From assembly GCA_031284845.1 (NCBI GenBank), contig JAITXH010000168.1, positions 1 through 11,090 on the forward strand: a stretch of DNA of 11,090 nt, in the 5' to 3' direction. Source of the DNA: Puniceicoccales bacterium. GTDB lineage: Bacteria > Verrucomicrobiota > Verrucomicrobiia > Opitutales > UBA953. The translations under genes and the position numbers were made by a program. This document shows, one piece after another, positions 6,403-11,090 of this stretch; positions within the stretch are counted from its first letter, which is position 1; each line of letters opens with the position of its first letter. The notes beneath the pieces were generated by a model that saw only the letters and a program-made list of their open reading frames with translations, did no database searches and was not told the origin of the DNA.

Positions 6403-6921
6403 ATGAGTCACAAAGCTGTTCGCACTGATTTCGCGGAATTCGACCGCGAAGCCGCTCCTATTCTCAGTCGCATCGAAGCCACAGCCGGCGCGGGCACCTC
6501 GCCCCAGGCTTGCATTCAGGCGCTGGAGGCCGCTATCCAGGAGACACACGAAGGACAATATGCCGCGCTCGAAAACGGCTTCCTGCTGTCTGCACACTGG
6601 GAGCCTCCCTACAAACTAGTGCGCACTGTCTCGTCAAAATTTCCAGAAGTGCGAATCACAGTAACCTCCGACGCTTTCAAAAGCGAATACTGGATAGCAC
6701 GCGCAGTTTACGAAAAAGGGCTTCAGGTTTCAGACGCGACGTTGACGATGAACGATGGCGAGGCTTTTGAGAACCTCTTCCGGGAAATCCACGGAGAATC
6801 GCACGCGCAGTGGAAAAGCCAAAACAAACAGGGCAAAGCACGCGGTGGATTCGCCTGGGGTGCTGTGGCCGATTTTGACTCGTCAAAAAGCGAATTGGGC
6901 AAGGCGGAGGGACAACTGTAG
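6403..6921 (+). CDS. Conserved-looking hypothetical protein, possible ferredoxin-like fold
   Basis: The 172-aa product, from ATG at 6403 to TAG at 6919-6921, has no signal peptide or membrane segment. Residues about 60-130 contain FLLSAHWEPPYKLVRTVSSK, then FPEVRITVTSDAF, then EYWIARAVYEKG. An aromatic/Pro motif followed by helix, strand and W/G pattern is reminiscent of YubB/Api92-like ferredoxin-fold proteins that start with a hydrophobic strand and WSPP-type motif. This is only a resemblance. The C-terminus (residues 133-172) is Lys/Gly/Ser-rich and looks disordered. The frame is open further upstream to 6244, but that part overlaps the tRNA flank and has no protein character. It lies 59 bp before the SurA-like gene on the same strand and may share its transcript. 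Confidence 0.65.
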   Translation: MSHKAVRTDFAEFDREAAPILSRIEATAGAGTSPQACIQALEAAIQETHEGQYAALENGFLLSAHWEPPYKLVRTVSSKFPEVRITVTSDAFKSEYWIARAVYEKGLQVSDATLTMNDGEAFENLFREIHGESHAQWKSQNKQGKARGGFAWGAVADFDSSKSELGKAEGQL

Positions 6922-6980
6922 TTCGCGATTTAGTGAGAAAAGGCTTCAAACTCCGGCGCTTCTCGTTCTTAATTCACTCC

Positions 6981-8054
6981 ATGAAAAAGCTAATCCTTGT
7001 CCTCGCATGCATGTTTCCTGCGCTGCTTGGTGCGCAGTCCGCACATCCGCAAGCATCTTCTTTTCTGCGAAACGCCCCCGGCACCCCCGGACGCCAATAC
7101 ACGCAGGCGGAACTCGCCGCGCTGGAGTGGGCAGCGTATAACAGGAATTACCCGCGTGCCAATGTGGATGGGATTATTATCACCATGTTCGACGTCCACA
7201 AGGGCGTCACTCCTCTGGTGCAAGGGCTACGCCGCGAAGCGGAGGGCAATGACGCCGTGTTCTCACGCCAACTCAACATCCTGATAACACAGACCGTGCA
7301 GGGACTTTCCGACCGCAAATTGCTCGTGAAGGAATTTCGCGAAAAAGGCGGCACGATCCCCGCCTCGCTTATCACGGCGCAGATTGATGAAAAAATCCAG
7401 CAGCAGTATAGCGGCGACCGGGCAGAATACCTGAATGTGCTCAAGAGGCAGGGAACCTCCCAGATCGAAGACCGCCAGCTTACCGAGGAATTCCTCATCG
7501 TGGACTATATGCAGAAGGACATTTTGAAGCCCGCTGGCGAGGTCAGCCCACGCAGAATCGTCGCCTACTATGAGGACAACAAGCAGAAGGAATTTGTGCG
7601 CACAGAGCAAGTGCGCTACCGTCAACTCACGTTGACACCTGGTGCCGTTGACACAAACGAAGACATCCGCAATCTGGCACAGCGCATTTCCGGAGAACTG
7701 AAGAACGGCGTGGCATTCTCCGCTCTGGTCAAACAATACAGCCGGGACGACCTGCGCAATGATGACGGCGGCGGCGCACTTTGGCGGGACCCTTCCGGGC
7801 TTAATGAAAAGATTTCCACAGCCATCAAGGCATTGCCCAATAACGCGACCACGGAGCCGATGGAGTTCGCATGGCCTGACGGACGCGTGTTCATCTGCTT
7901 CTTCCAACGCGTGGACTACCGGCCCGGCGGACTTGTGCCGCTCGACGAAGTGCAGGAACAGATCGCACGGGAACTGGCCGAGCAAGAACGCAAGTTCGTC
8001 TTTGAGGCAACGATGAGCCGCCTGCGGCAGAAATTTTTTGTGCGCTATTACTAA
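6981..8054 (+). CDS. SurA/PpiC-type periplasmic peptidyl-prolyl isomerase / chaperone
   Basis: The 357-aa product begins with a Sec signal peptide (MKKLILVLACMFPALLGAQS, cleavage near residue 18-21). Residues about 60-185 form a SurA_N-like helical chaperone region: VDGIIITMFDVHKGV mirrors the 'VNdevIt.sdl' opening, followed by charged helices such as QIDEKIQQQYSGDRAEYLNV and RQLTEEFLIVDYMQKDIL. Residues about 207-312 form a parvulin (rotamase) domain with VRYRQLTLTP, a long helix, and FSALVKQYSRDD leading to GGGALWR, the usual S-x-D...GG signature. The C-terminal helix (residues 320-357) would pack on the N-terminal domain as in SurA. Expected role: folding of outer-membrane proteins. The start at 6981 is preferred over an upstream ATG at 6933, which would put 16 residues before the signal peptide. 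Confidence 0.85.
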   Translation: MKKLILVLACMFPALLGAQSAHPQASSFLRNAPGTPGRQYTQAELAALEWAAYNRNYPRANVDGIIITMFDVHKGVTPLVQGLRREAEGNDAVFSRQLNILITQTVQGLSDRKLLVKEFREKGGTIPASLITAQIDEKIQQQYSGDRAEYLNVLKRQGTSQIEDRQLTEEFLIVDYMQKDILKPAGEVSPRRIVAYYEDNKQKEFVRTEQVRYRQLTLTPGAVDTNEDIRNLAQRISGELKNGVAFSALVKQYSRDDLRNDDGGGALWRDPSGLNEKISTAIKALPNNATTEPMEFAWPDGRVFICFFQRVDYRPGGLVPLDEVQEQIARELAEQERKFVFEATMSRLRQKFFVRYY

Positions 8055-8063
8055 GAGCCTGTA

Positions 8064-8076
8064 GCGCCAGAGGCGC
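8064..8076. repeat. Small perfect hairpin GCGCC/AGA/GGCGC
   Basis: A 5-bp all-GC stem (8064-8068/8072-8076) with a 3-nt loop lies 10 nt after the surA-like stop codon. No T-run follows, so it is not an intrinsic terminator. Its short stem and 3-nt loop resemble the style of the mini-hairpins at 441-680. It might be a 3'-end stabiliser or a palindromic repeat remnant. Confidence 0.4.
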
Positions 8077-8162
8077 GAAAACACACTGCACCGGGCAACG
8101 CTCTAAGGCTATTAAGGACAGGAAATTCAGAAGATTTCGGGAACGGGATCCGGCCCTTGCCT

Positions 8163-8769
8163 CTACAGTAGCGATTCCCGCGGTGTTTCCCGGAAACATT
8201 TTTTAACCAGTGTGCGCAACCCTTCGGGCGCATCAGGCTGTTCGGTGAGCGCGTAAAAGTCCGCCACGGCCTCAGAGATGTCGCCCATGCGCCAACCCGC
8301 GCAAGTAAAGAACTGCAGCGCGTTGTTCAGGCGGAATGTCGGTCCTGCCGAGGATAGCGGAAAATTTGTCGATCGTTTCCTTAATGCCCCCGGAGTGCCC
8401 GGATGCCATGATTCGAAAAACGCGCGCCGCCGGATTCAAGTCCGCCAGCTCTTTGCGCAAGTCCCCCGTGATGCCGTGAGCAATGGCGCGGAAGAACAAA
8501 GCCTCGTTTCTTTGGCCCACCGCCGCTGCGGGATCGGCGAGCACCGCCGAAAAATCTTCAATCGCCCCGGCATAGTTCGCCGTCTGCCCGCGCAAAAGCC
8601 CGCGGAAGAAGTGCGCCTTGGCCTTCTCCTCCGGCGCCACGCCATTGCTGGCGACAAGCGCCTCAAGCCGGGGGACCACCTCCACCGGGACTTTGTGAAT
8701 GAAGAAGACCGGCGTGCGCTCCGCCGCGTATATTTCGCCAGAAGCGGATTGACACTGTTGCCGCGCCAC
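8163..8769 (-). pseudogene. Frameshifted TPR-repeat protein gene
   Basis: On the minus strand, a frame from 8769 (GTG, just after an in-frame stop) to TGA at 8272-8274 encodes TPR-like repeats: APEEKAKAHFFRGLLRGQTA, GAIEDFSAVLADP, ALFFRAIAHGITGDL, DIPPEQRAAVLYLRGLAHG. It then breaks off in RHL. The repeat continues in another frame from 8288 to TAG at 8163-8165: MGDISEAVADFYALTEQPDA, then PEGLRTLVKKC. Joined as ...RGLAHG-RMGDISEAVADF... the two make a normal 34-36-residue TPR unit. The break is explained by loss of one of two 8-bp tandem copies (see findings). The N-terminus also lacks an ATG and any signal sequence, suggesting 5' truncation. Function unknown; such TPR arrays usually mediate protein-protein contacts. 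Confidence 0.75.
8184..8204 (+). terminator. Candidate terminator downstream of the surA-like gene
   Basis: TGTTTC (8184-8189), loop CCG, GAAACA (8193-8198) and TTTTTT (8199-8204) form a compact intrinsic-terminator shape on the plus strand, about 130 bp after the foldase stop. The stem is AT-rich, so strength is uncertain. It overlaps the 3' end of the minus-strand TPR remnant. Confidence 0.5.
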
Positions 8770-8810
8770 CTACAACGGCGCGTTCACCAAAAGAGTCTTT
8801 CCGCAAAAGG

Positions 8811-8837
8811 AAGTGGGCGAACAACCCACTTTTTTTT
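8811..8837 (+). terminator. Hairpin with T-run in the nusA leader (terminator or attenuator)
   Basis: AAGTGGG (8811-8817), loop CGAACAA, CCCACTT (8825-8831), then T to 8837. Upstream A/G residues (8805-8810) can extend pairing with the T-run. It ends 31 nt before the nusA ATG. No plus-strand gene ends nearby, so it may guard nusA from read-through or act as a leader attenuator. The sequence alone cannot decide. Confidence 0.65.
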
Positions 8838-8868
8838 CATCAAAACACGTCCACGCACAGCGCATATC

Positions 8869-10119
8869 ATGAGCAACGAAATCTTGTCCGTCCTCGAATA
8901 CATGGAGAAGGAAAAAGGCATCAGCCGCGCCGACATGATTGAAACAATCATCGGCGCCATTAAACATGCCGCATCCAAGAGCATCAACGCCGGCCAGGAG
9001 TTGAAGATAAGCATTGATCCGCGCACAGGTAAGCTGGAGTCCTCCACACTCCTCACCGTCGTTGATTCCGTATCCGACCCCCTCCGCGAAATCCATATCA
9101 ACAAGGCTTCCGCTTACGCCTCCAATCCGCAACTCGGCGACATCGTCGAGCGCCCGGGCAACGCAGCAGAGCTGGGCCGCATCGCCGCCCAAGCTGCCAG
9201 GCAGGCCATCATGCAACGCGTCCGCCAGTTCGAGAAAGAACGCATATTCGATGAGTTTAAAGACCAGATTGGCAATATCGTCACTGGCGTTGTCCGCCGC
9301 CGCGAGCGCGGAGACATCGTTGTCGAGCTGGGCAAAGCCGAAGCCACACTCTCTGCACGCGAACGCTCACCGGGTGAAGATTTTGCCGCCGGAGACCGCA
9401 TCCGCTGCCTCCTCCTCGACATTGAGGCCACCCCGCGCGGCCCCGAGATCATCCTCAGCCGTGCCAATCCCAACTTCGTCAAACGCATGTTGGAACTGGA
9501 AGTCGCCGAAATCAGCGATGGCACCGTATTCATCGCCGCTCTCGTGCGTGAGGCCGGCTCCCGCACCAAGATCGCCGTGGACACCCGCGACCCCAAGGTG
9601 GATCCCGTCGGCGCTTGTGTAGGCTCCCGCGGCTCCCGCGTCCGCAGCATCGTCAAGGAACTCGGCACCGAAAAAGTGGACATCATCCGCTGGTATCCCG
9701 ATCCCGTGCAGATGCTCGCAGAGGCCATAAAACCCGCCCGCGCCTACAACATCAAAAAAGATGAAGCCAAGCGCCTCATCACTTTTGAAGTGGACGAAGA
9801 ACACCTCTCCACTGCCATTGGCCGCCGCGGGCAAAACGCGAAACTCACCTCGCGCATCCTCGGCTGGCACCTCGACATCAAAAAACAAGAGCGCCGGGAT
9901 ACCACTTTTGAGACCCGGAAGGAAAAAGCCGTCACTGGCCTTAGCAACATCCCGGGCATCAACCCAAGCCTCGCTGAACGTCTTGTTAAAAAAGGATTTA
10001 CAACACTTGAAGTGCTCTCCACCGTCTCAGCGGAAGATCTGGTGGGAGAAGGATTTGAACCGGCCGAAGCCGTGATGATCGTGGACCTCGTGGCCAGTGC
10101 CCGCGGCAATGCCTCGTAA
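8869..10119 (+). CDS. nusA: Transcription termination/antitermination factor NusA
   Basis: The 416-aa product binds RNA polymerase and nascent RNA, controlling pausing, termination and antitermination. The N-terminal RNAP-binding domain spans roughly 1-125 (MSNEILSVLEYMEKEKGISR; AAQAARQAIMQRVRQFEKER). The S1 domain spans about 134-198 (GNIVTGVVRRRERGDIVVEL), KH1 about 200-275 with GACVGSRGSRVRSI, and KH2 about 276-340 with STAIGRRGQNAKLTSRILGW. Residues 355-410 form one C-terminal helix-hairpin-helix module (GLSNIPGINPSLAERLVKKG), giving a length between Bacillus NusA (no C-terminal repeat) and E. coli NusA (495 aa, two acidic repeats). The start at MSNEIL fits the family; the frame is open upstream only by chance. 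It is followed by infB after 84 bp. Confidence 0.97.
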   Translation: MSNEILSVLEYMEKEKGISRADMIETIIGAIKHAASKSINAGQELKISIDPRTGKLESSTLLTVVDSVSDPLREIHINKASAYASNPQLGDIVERPGNAAELGRIAAQAARQAIMQRVRQFEKERIFDEFKDQIGNIVTGVVRRRERGDIVVELGKAEATLSARERSPGEDFAAGDRIRCLLLDIEATPRGPEIILSRANPNFVKRMLELEVAEISDGTVFIAALVREAGSRTKIAVDTRDPKVDPVGACVGSRGSRVRSIVKELGTEKVDIIRWYPDPVQMLAEAIKPARAYNIKKDEAKRLITFEVDEEHLSTAIGRRGQNAKLTSRILGWHLDIKKQERRDTTFETRKEKAVTGLSNIPGINPSLAERLVKKGFTTLEVLSTVSAEDLVGEGFEPAEAVMIVDLVASARGNAS

Positions 10120-10203
10120 GGCGTCACCTCTCTTTCCTTTGCACCTAAAGTCAGCATCAGCAGCCGGCCAACAACGCATCCCAATACATCCGCACACAAA
10201 CGC

Positions 10204-11090
10204 ATGAGCAAACGCGCCAACGAATTAGCCAAAGAACTCGGAGTCTCCAACAACGAGCTGGTTGCTATTATCAATAAAGGATTTCCAGAACTCGGCGTCA
10301 AATCGCATTCTAACGCCATCCCCAGCACCTATGTAGATGACGTGGTCGCCCACGTGCAAAAGCATCTCTCTGAAAACCCCGTGCCGACGCCCCCCAAGCC
10401 CGCCGCTGCCGCCACCACCGGGACCGCCAAACCCGCCGCAGTCGCCAAACCTGTCTCGTCCGGGAAGCGCATCTACGATCTTTCCAAAGAGCTTGGCGGT
10501 GGAGTCTCCAACGGCGAACTCCTCGCCGCCATCAACACGGGCTTCCCCGACCTCCAACTCAAACAGGCCTCCAGCAACATCCCCGCCGAGCGCGTGGACG
10601 CAGTTGTCGCCTATGTCCAAAAAGAATTTTCGGGTAAAATAAAAGCGTCCCCCACCCCGCCTAAAGCCCCGCCGCCCGCCGCAAAACCTCCCGTGCCGAC
10701 CAGCTCCCGTGCCCCTGGCGCGATTCCGCCGCCCGCCACCGTAAAAGCGCCTGCGCCCGTCGCCGCGCCCGTCGTGAGCAAAGCACCTGTGCCGCCACCC
10801 GCCGCCGCGCCCGCCGCGATTCCGCCGCCCGCCGGAGTAAATGCCCCTGTGCCCGTTGCCGCACACGTAACAGGCAGGCCGCCGGCACTCCCTCCCGGCA
10901 AATCCCCGCTGCCCCCGCCAGTGCCCGGGGCCAGAGTGTCTGCTCCCGGCGTTTTCCCCGCTGCAAAGATTCCACCCCCACCCGGTTTTCGCGTCCCCGC
11001 CACCCTCCCACCACCCGCCACGATAAAAGCACCCACCCCGCCTGCCCTGCCCACCCCGCCTGCTCTGCCCAGCCAGCCAGCCCGCGCCCC
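10204..11090 (+). CDS. infB: Translation initiation factor IF-2, N-terminal part (partial)
   Basis: ATG at 10204 opens a frame that stays open to the right edge (295 codons). Residues 4-55 (RANELAKELGVSNNELVAII, ending in DDVVAHVQKHL) are an IF2_N module. Residues 90-141 (RIYDLSKELGGGVSNGELLA, ending in DAVVAYVQKEF) are a second, similar copy. From about 146 onward the product is a Pro/Ala linker with recurring IPPPA-x-VKAP units. The GTPase and fMet-tRNA-binding domains that would confirm IF-2 lie beyond the window. Assignment rests on the IF2_N modules plus position just after nusA, the conserved nusA-infB order. No Shine-Dalgarno precedes the ATG. The linker is unusually Pro-rich rather than the charged Glu/Lys/Arg linker of many IF-2 proteins. 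Confidence 0.9.
   Translation, partial: MSKRANELAKELGVSNNELVAIINKGFPELGVKSHSNAIPSTYVDDVVAHVQKHLSENPVPTPPKPAAAATTGTAKPAAVAKPVSSGKRIYDLSKELGGGVSNGELLAAINTGFPDLQLKQASSNIPAERVDAVVAYVQKEFSGKIKASPTPPKAPPPAAKPPVPTSSRAPGAIPPPATVKAPAPVAAPVVSKAPVPPPAAAPAAIPPPAGVNAPVPVAAHVTGRPPALPPGKSPLPPPVPGARVSAPGVFPAAKIPPPPGFRVPATLPPPATIKAPTPPALPTPPALPSQPARA
10720..10833 (+). repeat. Direct repeat within the IF-2 linker
   Basis: An identical 18-nt stretch coding AIPPPA occurs at 10720-10737 and 10816-10833, a period of 96 bp (32 codons). Both copies continue into similar codons (TVKAPAPVAAPV versus GVNAPVPVAAHV). A looser third unit (KIPPPPGFRVPA) starts near 10960. This suggests the linker grew by in-frame duplication. 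Confidence 0.6.

Larger units (their letters stand above)
8055..8868. other. Gene-decay region between the surA-like gene and nusA
   Basis: No intact gene is visible. The region holds a small 3-nt-loop hairpin (8064-8076), a plus-strand terminator candidate (8184-8204), a broken minus-strand TPR gene (8163-8769) and a hairpin with T-run just before nusA (8811-8837). A plus-strand open frame continuous with nusA back to 8278 is the antisense of the TPR remnant and has no NusA character. rimP, the usual upstream neighbour of nusA, is not here. Confidence 0.7.

Noticed and set aside
6981..7010. Lipobox-like VLAC in the SurA-like signal peptide
   Set aside because: The hydrophobic stretch before the Cys is too short for a lipoprotein signal, and hydrophobicity continues beyond it; ordinary Sec cleavage near LLGA fits better.
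8278..8868. Long plus-strand frame continuous with nusA
   Set aside because: It is antisense to the TPR remnant, basic and low in family features; NusA proteins begin at the MSNEIL equivalent.
10225..11054. Minus-strand Gly-rich frames opposite infB
   Set aside because: They are the complement of the Pro/Ala codons and do not resemble a real Gly-rich protein gene; infB continues in its own frame.
1..11090. CRISPR array, insertion sequence or transposase
   Set aside because: No regularly spaced direct repeats of 24-40 bp and no transposase motifs in any plausible frame.

Overview
The window looks like chromosomal DNA of a GC-rich Gram-negative bacterium, most likely from the PVC superphylum and plausibly an Opitutae-like verrucomicrobium. 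This is inferred from gene content: two secreted proteins with Sec signals, nusA followed by an infB whose N-terminus carries two IF2_N modules and a long Pro/Ala linker, norspermidine-type nspC, intergenic hairpin repeats, and start sites that nearly all lack a Shine-Dalgarno sequence. No 16S or other phylogenetic marker is present, so the assignment is tentative.

Layout. Positions 1-171 hold the end of an AT-rich, charged coiled-coil gene. Positions 172-925 are gene-poor: a short ORF with a convincing signal peptide runs into a REP-like element of three mini-hairpins (441-522), and an inverted copy follows (600-680). A terminator at 835-861 serves the minus-strand gene 926-3358, a secreted right-handed beta-helix protein with a C-terminal PDZ-like domain. 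A 183-bp divergent intergenic region with three inverted repeats separates it from nspC (3542-4702, plus), carboxynorspermidine decarboxylase. A bidirectional terminator separates nspC from a convergent minus-strand block: orphan higA-like antitoxin (4757-5074), birA (5136-6116) and tRNA-Gly(CCC) (6160-6234).

The plus strand then carries an unrecognised 172-aa protein (6403-6921) and a SurA/PpiC-type periplasmic foldase (6981-8054). Positions 8055-8868 contain no intact gene, only a decayed minus-strand TPR gene whose frameshift is well explained by loss of one copy of an 8-bp tandem repeat. A hairpin with a T-run lies just upstream of nusA (8869-10119). infB (from 10204) runs off the right end.

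Functionally the right end is the transcription-elongation/translation-initiation cluster nusA-infB, without rimP directly upstream. The middle is mostly single-gene housekeeping (biotinylation, polyamine synthesis, envelope protein folding). The left end is accessory in character. I see no CRISPR array, insertion sequence or complete new multi-gene system. The best leads are the inverted triple-hairpin repeats, the beta-helix/PDZ fusion, the nusA leader hairpin and the slippage-inactivated TPR gene.
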